Shown here in pieces: positions 18,474 through 27,930 of a DNA stretch of 53,350 nt; position 1 is the stretch's first letter; each line of letters begins with the position of its first letter. Both the position numbers and the translations under genes were made by a program. This DNA comes from an uncultured Pelagibacteraceae bacterium (GTDB lineage: Bacteria; Pseudomonadota; Alphaproteobacteria; Pelagibacterales; Pelagibacteraceae): assembly GCA_902543375.1 (NCBI GenBank), contig CACBYE010000007.1, positions 1 to 53,350 of the forward strand, read 5' to 3'. Below the pieces are notes generated by a model. The model saw nothing but the letters and a program-made list of their open reading frames with translations. It searched no databases and was not told the origin of the DNA.

Positions 18474-19211
18474 TTAACTAGGAATTTTGCATACAGGAAT
18501 AGGGTCCATTTTATGCAAATTTTGTTTTCTAATTTTTTCGTATTTAGCTTTGTGAGGTGAGTCGGGATTAGTCATTGCATCTTCTAGTTCATTATAACTG
18601 AAACCAAGTTGACCTTCATCTGTACGTCCATCGTCCCATAGACCATCTGTTGGAGGTGCATCAATAATTTCTTTTAATATTCCCAATTCTTTGCCTAATT
18701 CCCAAACTTCAGTTTTGTTACAATCTGCTATTGGTGAAATATCTACTCCACCATCTCCATATTTCGTATAAAATCCAACACCAAAGTCCTCTACCTTATT
18801 ACCAGTACCTACAACTATACCTTTGTTTGCTGCTGCTACTTGATAAAGTGTTGTCATTCTCAATCTTGCTCTAGAATTTGCAAAACCATGTTCATTATCA
18901 AACTTACCTAGTGTTAAAGAGAAAGTTTCAAATAATTTATCCAAGCTAATTGTGTGAGCTTCAACATTTGCAAAGTTCTTCACTAGCCAATTTTGATGTT
19001 TTAAACTTAAATCATGTTGATTTTCTAATTGTTTTATTGGCATTGTAAGAACTATTGTTTTTAAGCCTGTCATAGCACTCAATGTACTTGATACAGAGGA
19101 GTCTATTCCTCCAGAAATACCAATTACTAAAGACTGTGCTTTTGAAGGCATTCCTTCCGCATAAGATTTAATCCAATTTGATATAAATTTTATTTTTTCT
19201 TTAGGACTCAT
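18474..19211 (-). CDS. nadE: NH3-dependent NAD+ synthetase
   Basis: ATP-dependent amidation of deamido-NAD, last step of NAD synthesis. 245 residues with the ATP-pyrophosphatase P-loop SGGIDSS at 33-39, ARLRMTTLYQVA, GTGNKVEDFGVGFYTKYGDGGVDISP and the C-terminal DELSF-like GQLGFSYNELE. The N-terminal glutaminase domain of long NadE is lacking, so ammonia is the likely nitrogen donor. About 50 bases separate it from cysS downstream. Confidence 0.93.
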   Translation of the reverse strand: MSPKEKIKFISNWIKSYAEGMPSKAQSLVIGISGGIDSSVSSTLSAMTGLKTIVLTMPIKQLENQHDLSLKHQNWLVKNFANVEAHTISLDKLFETFSLTLGKFDNEHGFANSRARLRMTTLYQVAAANKGIVVGTGNKVEDFGVGFYTKYGDGGVDISPIADCNKTEVWELGKELGILKEIIDAPPTDGLWDDGRTDEGQLGFSYNELEDAMTNPDSPHKAKYEKIRKQNLHKMDPIPVCKIPS

Positions 19212-19249
19212 GTAGATAATTTAATAATCTCTATATATAAAGCAATACC

Positions 19250-20629
19250 CTAAGATGCCGCTTGAATAGCATTTTTAGAATAGCTGCTATTCTTTTTAAT
19301 CTCATCAGAAATTAAAAAAGCCAGTTCTAAAGCTTGATCTGAATTTAGTCTTGGATCACAATGTGTATGATACCTGCTAGATAAGTCAGCATCAGATATT
19401 TTTCTTGCACCACCAGTACATTCTGTCACATCTTGACCAGTCATTTCTACGTGCAAGCCTCCCGCATAAGATCCTTCGGATTGATGTACACCAAAAACAT
19501 TTTTAACCTCATTTACTACATTGTTGAAAGGTCTAGTTTTAAATCCAGTTGTAGATGCAATAGTATTTCCATGCATCGGATCGCATGACCAAATAACATT
19601 AAGTCCCTCTTTTCTAATTCGTCTAATTAATTTCGGTAAAAACTTTTCAACATTTTGATGACCAAATCTTGAAATTAAAGTGATTTTACCTTTTTCATTT
19701 TTTGGATTTAATACTTCACAGATCTTTGTAATCTCATCAGGTTTAGAAGTAGGACCACACTTTATTCCAATTGGATTTTCTATACCTTTACAAAATTCAA
19801 CGTGCCCACCGTCTAACTGTCTTGTTCTGTCACCAATCCAAACAAAATGAGCAGATGTATCATGGTACTCACCTGTGGTAGAGTCTACTCTTGTCATGCT
19901 TTCTTCAAATGGTAAATGTAATGCTTCATGTGATGTCCAAAAATTAACAGTATATAATCTATTATTAAAATCTGAAGTTATTCCACAAGCATCCATAAAT
20001 GCTAATGCGTCAGCAATTTTATCCTCCAAGTCTTTAAATTTTTTCGCTTGAGGACTTTTTTTAATATAGTCTAGGTTCCATAAATGAACTTTATTTAAAT
20101 CAGCAAAACCACCTTTAGAAAATGCTCTTAAAAGATTAAGAGTTGAAGCTGATTGAGAGTATGCTTTATACATTCTTTTTGGGTCTGGTCTTCTAGCTTT
20201 TTCGTTAAAATCTATTGCGTTAATATTATCACCTAAATAACTTGGTAATTCTATATTTCCTTGTTTTTCTGTTGGGGCACTTCTTGGTTTAGAAAACTGT
20301 CCAGCTATTCTTCCGAGTTTTACAATTGGTAAAGATGCTGAGTACGTCATCACCAAGGCCATTTGTAAAATCACTTTAAAAGTATCTCTAATATTGTCAG
20401 GATGAAACTCTGCAAAACTCTCTGCACAGTCTCCTCCTTGTAATAAAAAAGCTTTACCATCAACTACTTTAGCTAATTGATCTTTAAGATGTCTCGTTTC
20501 ACCCGCAAATACAAGTGGTGGAAATGTTTTTAATTTATTTAAGACACTATTAAGCTCTCCCTCATCATCATACGTAGGTATGTGTTTGACAGGATACTTT
20601 CTCCAGCTGTTTACTTTCCAATTTTTCAT
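19250..20629 (-). CDS. aroG: Class II 3-deoxy-7-phosphoheptulonate (DAHP) synthase
   Basis: First step of the shikimate pathway: phosphoenolpyruvate plus erythrose 4-phosphate. This is the plant/actinobacterial class II form, 459 residues from ATG 20629 (TTG two codons earlier is possible). Recognised by LLQGGDCAESFAEF near 81-94 with the metal-binding cysteine, LPIVKLGRIAGQFSKPRS, and the C-terminal RYHTHCDPRLN. ECTGGARKI near the end is also family-typical. No class I enzyme is seen in the window. Co-oriented with nadE and glmS with short gaps. Confidence 0.94.
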   Translation of the reverse strand: MKNWKVNSWRKYPVKHIPTYDDEGELNSVLNKLKTFPPLVFAGETRHLKDQLAKVVDGKAFLLQGGDCAESFAEFHPDNIRDTFKVILQMALVMTYSASLPIVKLGRIAGQFSKPRSAPTEKQGNIELPSYLGDNINAIDFNEKARRPDPKRMYKAYSQSASTLNLLRAFSKGGFADLNKVHLWNLDYIKKSPQAKKFKDLEDKIADALAFMDACGITSDFNNRLYTVNFWTSHEALHLPFEESMTRVDSTTGEYHDTSAHFVWIGDRTRQLDGGHVEFCKGIENPIGIKCGPTSKPDEITKICEVLNPKNEKGKITLISRFGHQNVEKFLPKLIRRIRKEGLNVIWSCDPMHGNTIASTTGFKTRPFNNVVNEVKNVFGVHQSEGSYAGGLHVEMTGQDVTECTGGARKISDADLSSRYHTHCDPRLNSDQALELAFLISDEIKKNSSYSKNAIQAAS

Positions 20630-20664
20630 GTTCAACTCAAGATTGTTGTACCAGAGTTTTTTTA

Positions 20665-22485
20665 TTATTCAACGGTTACTGATTTGGCTAAATTCCGCGG
20701 TTTATCTATATCAAATCCCTTTTTAAGTGCTGAATAATAAGCCAATTTTTGTAAAGGTATTGTTAAAAGGAAAGGCAAAAGATCTTCGTTAGAACTTTCG
20801 ACTTCTATTTTTTCCCAGATATTTTCAGAAAGTACTTCTTCCTCACTTTTATTCGTTACCAATAAAACTTTTGCTCCTCTAGCAATGACTTCCTGCATAT
20901 TAGAAATTGTTTTTTTATAATAGCTATCTCTAGGCGCTAAAACAACTACTGGCATCCCCTCTTCAATTAGCGCTAGTGGTCCATGTTTCATTTCTCCTGC
21001 AGGATAACCTTCAGCATGAATGTAAGATAATTCTTTCAATTTTAATGCTCCTTCTAGTGCTATTGGAAAAGAAAAACCTCTTCCTAAAAACATTGAGCCT
21101 TTTGCTTTGTTAAAGATATTTGATATTGATTGAATTTTATTATCTGTCATTAAAGTCTTTTCTGCTAATTTTGGTAAGGAAAGAAGATCTTTAAGTTTTT
21201 GATCAAAAGTTTCTTTCATCAAATCGTTTCTCAATAATCCAAGTTTTAAGCTAAGAATATACAGTATTAATAATTGTCCTAAAAATGCTTTAGTTGAAGC
21301 AACACCTATTTCAGTGCCACAATGTATTGGTAAAACAAATTTAGAGTCTCTGGCAATTGAACTTTCAACTACATTTACAACAGCACAGGTCTTCATGTCA
21401 TTTTGATTGCACAAATCTAAAGCTGCATAGGTATCAGCTGTTTCACCAGATTGTGACACAAAAACATATAAAGAATCCTTCTTGAATCTATTATTTCTGT
21501 ACCTAAATTCTGAAGCTATATCAACATTGACATCTAATGAAGTTAGTTCTTCAAACCAATATTTAGCTAATAAGCAAGAATGATAAGCTGTGCCACAACC
21601 AATTAAAGTTATTCTCGAAATCTCATCCGATTTCCAGGGAAAATTAAGAATATTTATGTCATTATTTGAAGTGTCTACATATTCATTGATACCATTTTTT
21701 AATGTTGATGGCTGTTCTTCGATTTCTTTAGCCATAAAATGTTTATAATCTCCCTTATCATATTTTTGCTCTTCCGAAGATAACTCTAAAACTTTTTTAT
21801 TTATCTTAGTTCCATCCTCACTAAAGAATTCAACATGATCTTTTTTAATCATACAAAATTCACCATCATTAAGATAAGTAATCTTATTAGTCATTGCTTT
21901 TAATGCATAAGAATCTGAGCCTAAATAATTTTCATTTGGACCATATCCTACGGCTAAAGGTGATCCCCTTCTTGCGCCTACAATTAAATCAGGCTGATCT
22001 TTAAATATTATTCCAAGCGCAAAACTTCCGTGAAGAGATTTTAGAGTTTTTTGAACTGAGTTAACAATATTATCAGTCCTTAAATTTTCAGAGAGCAAAT
22101 GAACTATTACCTCTGTATCGGTTTGTGATTTAAATTTATGACCTTTGTTGACTAAAAATTTTTTCAATTGAGTTGAATTTTCAATTATTCCGTTGTGGAC
22201 TACAGAAACATTTTGTGACGAATGTGGATGAGCATTTATACTGTTTGGTAAGCCATGAGTTGCCCAACGAACATGACCTATACCGATAGTTCCTGCCATA
22301 TTTTTAATCAATGAATTATTTTCAAGTTTATCTACTCTACCCTCTGATTTAACTTCATTAATTTCATTATCTGAAAGTGTTGCAATTCCTGCAGAGTCAT
22401 ATCCTCTATATTCTAATTTTTTCAATGAGCTGATTATTGTTGATGAGACAGGTCTATTACTATTTATTCCAATTATTCCACACAT
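20665..22485 (-). CDS. glmS: Glutamine-fructose-6-phosphate aminotransferase (isomerizing)
   Basis: Makes glucosamine 6-phosphate, the first committed step to UDP-GlcNAc. 606 residues: N-terminal class II glutaminase with Cys2 as nucleophile (MCGIIGINS), HVRWATHG near 75-82, then two SIS sugar-isomerase domains with FVSQSGETADT and the C-terminal KPRNLAKSVTVE. Full length and intact. The next gene downstream, two bases away, is the acetyltransferase half of GlmU, giving two steps of the same pathway. No glmS ribozyme or riboswitch is visible, because the upstream space is occupied by coding sequence. Confidence 0.97.
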   Translation of the reverse strand: MCGIIGINSNRPVSSTIISSLKKLEYRGYDSAGIATLSDNEINEVKSEGRVDKLENNSLIKNMAGTIGIGHVRWATHGLPNSINAHPHSSQNVSVVHNGIIENSTQLKKFLVNKGHKFKSQTDTEVIVHLLSENLRTDNIVNSVQKTLKSLHGSFALGIIFKDQPDLIVGARRGSPLAVGYGPNENYLGSDSYALKAMTNKITYLNDGEFCMIKKDHVEFFSEDGTKINKKVLELSSEEQKYDKGDYKHFMAKEIEEQPSTLKNGINEYVDTSNNDINILNFPWKSDEISRITLIGCGTAYHSCLLAKYWFEELTSLDVNVDIASEFRYRNNRFKKDSLYVFVSQSGETADTYAALDLCNQNDMKTCAVVNVVESSIARDSKFVLPIHCGTEIGVASTKAFLGQLLILYILSLKLGLLRNDLMKETFDQKLKDLLSLPKLAEKTLMTDNKIQSISNIFNKAKGSMFLGRGFSFPIALEGALKLKELSYIHAEGYPAGEMKHGPLALIEEGMPVVVLAPRDSYYKKTISNMQEVIARGAKVLLVTNKSEEEVLSENIWEKIEVESSNEDLLPFLLTIPLQKLAYYSALKKGFDIDKPRNLAKSVTVE

Positions 22486-22487
22486 AA

Positions 22488-23111
22488 TTACTTAGATTTT
22501 CTTTTATAATTTTTTACTTCTAATTGTTGACTTCTAGTTAAGGCTAAAGATTTTTTACTAACACTTCTGGTAATTACAGATCCAGCACCAATTATACTAC
22601 TTTCTCCAACTGTTAATGGAGCTACTAAAGAAGAGTTAGAACCTATAAATACTTTATCTTTTATTTTAGTTTTGTTCTTTCTGACTCCATCGTAATTGCA
22701 TGTAATAGTCCCTGCTCCAACATTAACAGATTTACCAATCGAAGTATCACCAATATAAGTTAGATGACTCACTTTGGATTTTTTCCCAACTGTGCTTTTT
22801 TTAATTTCTACAAAATTGCCAACCTTGGCTCCTTCTTTTAAAATTGTACCTGGTCTTATTCTTGCGTAAGGTCCTATCTCTGCTTTGTTCTCTATTTTAC
22901 AATCTTCTAAATGAGTAAAAGATTTTATATTTACACCATTTCCAATTTTTACTTTTGATCCAATAACTACATATGGTTCTATCGTCACATTTTTTCCAAC
23001 TTTAGTATCTTTCGAAAAATATATCGTATCTGGCGCAATCATTTTCACTCCAGATTTTAGAAATTTCTTCCTAAGTAAATCTTGTGTCTTTGATAAATTT
23101 AATTGTTTCAT
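22488..23111 (-). CDS. glmU: GlmU C-terminal acetyltransferase domain only (left-handed beta-helix)
   Basis: Predicted to acetylate glucosamine 1-phosphate with acetyl-CoA. 207 residues made of hexapeptide repeats from about residue 30 to 185. Conserved GlmU acetyltransferase residues are visible: IRPG with Arg86 region, VGNFVEIKK (98-105), SHLTYIGD with the catalytic-type His116, and GAGTITCNYDG (133-142). The N-terminal residues 9-28 align with the interdomain linker of full GlmU. The N-terminal uridyltransferase domain is entirely missing, and the 71 bases upstream to the divergent gph leave no space for it. Uridyl transfer must be done elsewhere if the pathway is complete. Confidence 0.85.
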   Translation of the reverse strand: MKQLNLSKTQDLLRKKFLKSGVKMIAPDTIYFSKDTKVGKNVTIEPYVVIGSKVKIGNGVNIKSFTHLEDCKIENKAEIGPYARIRPGTILKEGAKVGNFVEIKKSTVGKKSKVSHLTYIGDTSIGKSVNVGAGTITCNYDGVRKNKTKIKDKVFIGSNSSLVAPLTVGESSIIGAGSVITRSVSKKSLALTRSQQLEVKNYKRKSK

Positions 23112-23182
23112 ATAGAAAATTATTTATATTAAGTATATATCTTTCTTAATTCACAAAATATTTCTTAAAAATACTTTAAATA

Positions 23183-23866
23183 ATGAAACAAATTTACACA
23201 ATACTTTTTGATTTAGATGGCACCCTAATTGACACTGCTCCAGATTTAATGATGGCTCATAATCACGTAATGAAAAAATTTGGTTATCAAACTAAAACAA
23301 CCGAAGAAATTAGAGAATTGGTTGGGCAAGGAGCTGGTGCTCTAATAGGAAGATCAATTTGGGGTCAAGCTAAAAAAGAATTTGGTAAGGTTCAAGATAA
23401 AAAAATTAAAGATAATATGACTAAAGAATTCATCAATTATTACGGAAAAAATATTCTTAACAAAAGTACTTTAATAAATGGTGTAAAAGAGTTTTTGGTT
23501 TGGTGTAAAAATAAAAATATATCAATGGCTGTCTGTACTAATAAGACTGAGCATTTAGCAGTAGATCTTTTAAAAAAAATTGGGATTTACGATTTTTTTG
23601 AATATGTAGCTGGTCACAACACATTTGATTATTGTAAACCTGATCCAAGACACTTAACGTCAGTAGTTGAGATATTAGATGGAGATCTAAAAAAAACTTT
23701 AATGATTGGTGATAGTGAGTCTGATGCTAATGCCGCTAAAGCAGCTAAAATTCCAGTCATTTTAATGGAAGATGGATATACTGAAAAAAATACAACTGAA
23801 ATTTACCATAATCACTTAATAAAAGACTTCACTAATATCGAAAAAATTGTAACAAAATATCTTTAA
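23183..23866 (+). CDS. gph: HAD-IA phosphatase, phosphoglycolate phosphatase-like
   Basis: Predicted to dephosphorylate 2-phosphoglycolate or a similar small phosphate ester. 227 residues: nucleophile motif FDLDGTLIDTAPD (about 9-21), cap domain with ELVGQGAGALIGRS, motif II as AVCTNKT, motif III lysine in CKPDPRHL, and motif IV MIGDSESDANAAKAAKIP. The pattern is typical of Gph, though the substrate range of HAD-IA members is wide. It diverges from the GlmU fragment. The prp genes follow 50 bases later and may have their own promoter. Confidence 0.82.
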   Translation: MKQIYTILFDLDGTLIDTAPDLMMAHNHVMKKFGYQTKTTEEIRELVGQGAGALIGRSIWGQAKKEFGKVQDKKIKDNMTKEFINYYGKNILNKSTLINGVKEFLVWCKNKNISMAVCTNKTEHLAVDLLKKIGIYDFFEYVAGHNTFDYCKPDPRHLTSVVEILDGDLKKTLMIGDSESDANAAKAAKIPVILMEDGYTEKNTTEIYHNHLIKDFTNIEKIVTKYL

Positions 23867-23907
23867 TATTGATTATTTTTTTTTAACTATTAGAACAGTT
23901 TTTTATT

Positions 23908-23912
23908 AGGAG
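23908..23912 (+). promoter_or_regulatory. Shine-Dalgarno AGGAG of prpD
   Basis: AGGAG ends five bases before an in-frame TTG at 23918. No ATG occurs in the neighbourhood that would give the conserved PrpD N-terminus, so this site supports TTG initiation. Confidence 0.65.
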
Positions 23913-23917
23913 TTATT

Positions 23918-25420
23918 TTGATCATACACAACGTAAAAGTTTTTCCATCTAAAATTCATTTACCCAAAAAAAAACAATTGGCTTGGAAAATTGCGGAGAT
24001 TGCTAGCGATAATGCAAAATTAGATAAGGAAGCAATAGAAATGGTGATTAATAGAATTATTGATAATGCTTCAGTTGCAATAGCTTCTTTAAATAGACGT
24101 TCGGTTATTTCATCGAGAGAAATGGCCTTAAAGCATTTTAGAAAAAATGGTGCAACATTATTTGGGGTCAATAATAAATTAAAATTTGATTGTGAGTGGG
24201 CTGCATGGAGTAATGGAACAGCTGTAAGAGAACTTGATTTTCATGATACATTTTTAGCAGCTGATTACAGTCATCCTGGTGACAATATTCCTCCTCTTAT
24301 AAGTGTTGCACAACAAAATAAAAAAAGCGGGCTTGATCTTTTAAGAGGGATAATTACTGCCTATGAAGTTCAAGTTAATCTAGTAAAAGGAATTTGTTTA
24401 CATAAACATAAAGTAGACCACATTGCTCACTTAGGACCAAGCGTTGCTGCTGGAATTGGATCGATGTTAAGATTAAGTACAGAAACAATTTATCAAGCAG
24501 TACAGCAAGCTTTACACACAACCATTTCAACTAGACAGTCTAGAAAAGGTGAAATCTCTAGTTGGAAAGCTTATGCTCCAGCTCATGCTGGGAAACTTGC
24601 GATTGAAGCTGTTGATAGAGTTATGCGTGGTGAAGGTGCACCAAGTCCAATTTATGAGGGTGAAGATAGTGTTATAGCTAGAATTTTGGATGGAAAAAAA
24701 GCATCATATAAAGTTCCGCTTCCAAAAAAAAATGAGACTAAAAGAGCTATACTGGAGACTTACACAAAAGAATATTCTGCTGAATATCAATCCCAGGCAT
24801 TAATTGATCTTGCTAAAAAACTTAAAAAGAAAGTATCAAATCTAAATCAAGTCAGAAAAATAGATATCTATACCAGTCATCACACTCATTTTGTAATTGG
24901 TACTGGTGCAAATGATCCTCAAAAAATGGATCCAAATGCTAGTAGAGAAACATTAGATCACTCAATAATGTATATTTTTGCTGTAGCGCTAGAAGATGGC
25001 AGTTGGCACCATGTAAAATCTTATTCGAAAGCTAGGGCAAAAAGAAAAAGTACGATTAGAATATGGAGAACAATCAAAACACATGAAGATAAAAAATGGA
25101 CCAAAAGATACCATGATCCAAATCCCAAAAAAAAAGCTTTTGGTGCAAAAGTAGAAATAACTCTTAAAAATGGAAAAAAAATTACCGAGGAACAAGGTGT
25201 TGCTGATGCTCATCCTTACGGTTCACGACCTTTCAAAAGAAAAAACTATATTAATAAATTTTTAACCCTTACTGAGGGAATATTGAATAAAAAGGAAATA
25301 GAAAGATTTTTAAAAACAGTACAAAACTTAAAAAAATTGAAACCTGGTCAATTAGATAGATTAAATATTGTTGTTAATAAAAATAAAATTAAACGAAATT
25401 TAAAAGAAGGTATTTTTTAA
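23918..25420 (+). CDS. prpD: 2-methylcitrate dehydratase PrpD
   Basis: MmgE/PrpD family enzyme that dehydrates 2-methylcitrate in propionate breakdown. 500 residues, initiated at a TTG preceded by AGGAG. Family segments: [52 protein letters not shown] (about 92-118), [26 protein letters not shown], and [19 protein letters not shown]. Length is close to the E. coli protein. The stop overlaps the prpB start by one base. Function in the methylcitrate cycle is well supported by the prpB and prpC neighbours. Confidence 0.92.
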   Translation: MIIHNVKVFPSKIHLPKKKQLAWKIAEIASDNAKLDKEAIEMVINRIIDNASVAIASLNRRSVISSREMALKHFRKNGATLFGVNNKLKFDCEWAAWSNGTAVRELDFHDTFLAADYSHPGDNIPPLISVAQQNKKSGLDLLRGIITAYEVQVNLVKGICLHKHKVDHIAHLGPSVAAGIGSMLRLSTETIYQAVQQALHTTISTRQSRKGEISSWKAYAPAHAGKLAIEAVDRVMRGEGAPSPIYEGEDSVIARILDGKKASYKVPLPKKNETKRAILETYTKEYSAEYQSQALIDLAKKLKKKVSNLNQVRKIDIYTSHHTHFVIGTGANDPQKMDPNASRETLDHSIMYIFAVALEDGSWHHVKSYSKARAKRKSTIRIWRTIKTHEDKKWTKRYHDPNPKKKAFGAKVEITLKNGKKITEEQGVADAHPYGSRPFKRKNYINKFLTLTEGILNKKEIERFLKTVQNLKKLKPGQLDRLNIVVNKNKIKRNLKEGIF

Positions 25421-26316
25421 TGCATTTTGTTGAGAAAGAACCAATACAAAAAAGAAAAGATTTTTCGGAAAAACTAAAATCTAAAAAGATATTAAGAGTA
25501 CCTGGTGCTTACAATCCCCTCACTGCAAAATTGATTGAGGAGATAGGTTACGATGCTGTTTATGTTTCAGGAGGAGTTATGGCAAATGATCTCGGATTTC
25601 CAGATATTGGTTTAACTACATTACAAGATGTTAGCACTAGATCCTATTTGATTTCTAGGGTTACCAATCTTCCTACGATTGTGGATATAGATACAGGATT
25701 TAAATCGTGTAAAGAAACCATAGAAACTTTTGAGGAATTTGGAATTACAGGAGTTCATTTAGAAGATCAAATCGAGAGAAAAAGATGTGGACACTTAGAT
25801 AATAAAGAATTGATATCAACTGATGCAATGGTCAAAAAAATTAAAGAATGTGTTTCAGCAAAAAAAGATAAAAATTTTAAAATTATTGCAAGATCAGATG
25901 CAAAAAGTGTAGAGGGAATAGATAAAATGATTGATAGATGTAAAGCTTATATTGACGCTGGTGCAGAAATTATATTTCCTGAAGCACTGTACGATGAAAA
26001 AGATTTTGAAAAAGTTAGAAAAGAACTTTCATGTTATTTATTAGCTAATATGACTGAATTCGGAAAAACAAAATTATTAAATTACAAAGAGTTGGAAAAT
26101 CTTGGGTACAATATAGTTATTTATCCAGTCACAACACAAAGATTGGCAATGAAAAATGTTGAAGATGGTTTAAGAGACATTTATGCAAATGGACATCAAA
26201 ATAATATAATTGATAAAATGCAAACTAGAAAACGATTATATGATCTTGTAGATTATGAAAAATATAATAGTTTGGATGAAAAAATTTATAATTTTACCAC
26301 AGAAGGTCATGAATAA
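25420..26316 (+). CDS. prpB: Methylisocitrate lyase PrpB
   Basis: Cleaves 2-methylisocitrate to pyruvate and succinate. 298 residues of the isocitrate lyase/PEP mutase superfamily: VPGAYNPLTAKLIEEIGYDAVYVSGG near 26-51, the metal-binding DIDTGF, HLEDQ, and the active-site loop KRCGHLDNKEL with the catalytic cysteine. The KRCGH form is characteristic of PrpB. One-base overlaps join it to prpD and prpC. Confidence 0.94.
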   Translation: MHFVEKEPIQKRKDFSEKLKSKKILRVPGAYNPLTAKLIEEIGYDAVYVSGGVMANDLGFPDIGLTTLQDVSTRSYLISRVTNLPTIVDIDTGFKSCKETIETFEEFGITGVHLEDQIERKRCGHLDNKELISTDAMVKKIKECVSAKKDKNFKIIARSDAKSVEGIDKMIDRCKAYIDAGAEIIFPEALYDEKDFEKVRKELSCYLLANMTEFGKTKLLNYKELENLGYNIVIYPVTTQRLAMKNVEDGLRDIYANGHQNNIIDKMQTRKRLYDLVDYEKYNSLDEKIYNFTTEGHE

Positions 26317-27440
26317 TGAGTGATGATATAAAGAAAGGCCTACTTGGAATTACTGTTGATGAAACAGAAGTTTCAAAAGTAATGCCTGAAATAAATTCTC
26401 TTACTTATAGAGGTTATGCTGCTCAAGACTTATGTGCAAAATGTAAATTTGAGGAAGTTGCTTATCTAATTTTAAATGGGGAGCTTCCAAATAAAAAACA
26501 ATTAAAAGTTTTTGAAAAAATTGAGAGAAAAGAGAGAAATTTGTCAAAAACTCTATTAGATGATATTAAAAAATTTCCAAAAAAGGCTCATCCTATGGAT
26601 GTTGCAAGAACAGCTGTCAGTATTATGGGTCTTGAAGACAAAGAGACAAAGGACAATTCACCAAAATCAAACATGAGAAAAGTAATGAGAATTTTTGCTA
26701 AAACACCCGTAGCTTTAGCAGCATTTTATAGAGTAAGAAAAGGTAAAAAGGTCATCCCTCCTAAGAAAAAACTTTCCTTCTCTGAAAATTTTTTTCATAT
26801 GTGTTTCGGAAAAGTACCTAGTAAAGAAATAGTAAAAGCTTTTGATGTCTCACTAATTTTATATGCCGAGCATAGCTTTAATGTATCAACTTTTACAGCT
26901 AGAACTATAACAAGCAGTTTATCAGATATTCATGGAGCAATTACAGGAGCAATCGCAAGTTTAAAAGGTCCTCTACATGGTGGAGCTAATGAAGAGGTAA
27001 TGCATATGATGAACAAAATTAAAAAACCTGAAAATGCTCTAAAATGGATTAATAAAGCTCTAGATAACAAAGATGTTGTGATGGGTTTTGGTCATCGGGT
27101 TTACAAAAGTGGTGACTCAAGAGTTCCTACAATGAGAGAGTATTTTGGAAAAGTGGCTAAAATAAAAAAAGACAAAAAATTTGAGAAAATTTATGACATA
27201 GTTGAAAAAGTAATGATCGACAGAAAGAACATCCACCCCAATGTAGATTACCCTACAGGGCCTACATATCATTTAATGGGTTTTGATACTGATTTCTTTA
27301 CACCAATTTTTGTAATTTCAAGAATTACAGGTTGGTCAGCTCATATAATTGAGCAACATGCTGCAAACAAATTAATAAGACCTCTCGCAAGCTATAAGGG
27401 TAGCAAATATAGAAAAGTTATTCGTTTAAACCAGAGATAA
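26316..27440 (+). CDS. prpC: 2-methylcitrate synthase PrpC
   Basis: Condenses propionyl-CoA with oxaloacetate. 374 residues of the citrate synthase fold: KGLLGITVDETEVS at the N-terminus, HSFNVSTFTARTITSS, GPLHGGANEEVM with the active-site histidine, MGFGHRVYKSGDSR with the second histidine, and FTPIFVISRITGWSAHIIEQ. Short length and neighbours mark it as methylcitrate synthase and not the TCA-cycle enzyme. Last gene of the prp run; the converging DUF4149 gene ends 19 bases away. Confidence 0.92.
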   Translation: MSDDIKKGLLGITVDETEVSKVMPEINSLTYRGYAAQDLCAKCKFEEVAYLILNGELPNKKQLKVFEKIERKERNLSKTLLDDIKKFPKKAHPMDVARTAVSIMGLEDKETKDNSPKSNMRKVMRIFAKTPVALAAFYRVRKGKKVIPPKKKLSFSENFFHMCFGKVPSKEIVKAFDVSLILYAEHSFNVSTFTARTITSSLSDIHGAITGAIASLKGPLHGGANEEVMHMMNKIKKPENALKWINKALDNKDVVMGFGHRVYKSGDSRVPTMREYFGKVAKIKKDKKFEKIYDIVEKVMIDRKNIHPNVDYPTGPTYHLMGFDTDFFTPIFVISRITGWSAHIIEQHAANKLIRPLASYKGSKYRKVIRLNQR

Positions 27441-27459
27441 TTATTCAGCAGAGATTATA

Positions 27460-27849
27460 TTAAATAAGCAATACAACTAAGAAAATCATCTGCACGAAAT
27501 TAATAACAACAGATATAAAGTGTGAGTATTTAAATTTTTTATCCTGCTTCTCATCTCTATACTTATTTATCAATGGCATTAATAGATAGTTAGAAGTAGC
27601 GAATAAAACACATATTGCTAATATTAAGTAGAAATCAATCCCCAATTTACTCAAAAGTATAAATGTTAACAGAACGATTAAACTTATTCCTAGATTAACA
27701 TTATAATAGAAAGGAAATATTCTTCTTATAAACTTTCGAGCGTTATCTTCATCTAAGGTGGTAAACACTACTGGAGCAATTACAAATGAAAAAAATAACA
27801 TTATTCCTAAAATCATTGATGTTAAATAAATGCTAACTTGTTCAATCAT
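27460..27849 (-). CDS. DUF4149/TMEM205-like membrane protein
   Basis: A 129-residue integral membrane protein with four hydrophobic segments at about residues 6-28, 50-68, 72-92 and 108-128. The segment SFVIAPVVFTTLDEDNARKFIRRIFPFYY matches the DUF4149 pattern (Phe-x-x-APxxFxxL and a following basic helix). The function of this family is unknown. It lies downstream of nrdAB on the same strand, 81 bases from nrdB, with AAGGAG about 20 bases upstream of the start. Confidence 0.75.
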   Translation of the reverse strand: MIEQVSIYLTSMILGIMLFFSFVIAPVVFTTLDEDNARKFIRRIFPFYYNVNLGISLIVLLTFILLSKLGIDFYLILAICVLFATSNYLLMPLINKYRDEKQDKKFKYSHFISVVINFVQMIFLVVLLI

Positions 27850-27930
27850 AATCTTGTTTTCTATTAAATTCTCCTTACTATAAACACTTCTAAATGCTTA
27901 TTTGATTCAAGATTTGTCTTAATTTGTATA

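Noticed and set aside
18460..18478. Inverted repeat GTTAATC-GAATT-GATTAAC at the nadE stop
   Set aside because: AT-rich 7-bp stem without a T-tract on the transcribed side and partly within the stop codon; too weak to call a terminator.
20630..20664. glmS-ribozyme or other riboswitch near glmS/aroG, and known SAR11 riboswitches elsewhere
   Set aside because: Gaps upstream of these genes are too short and contain no recognisable conserved core; upstream of glmS is coding sequence.
23888..23906. Possible terminator after gph (AACT...AGTT followed by T run)
   Set aside because: Only four contiguous pairs with a mismatch beyond them; such short stems are expected by chance in this composition.
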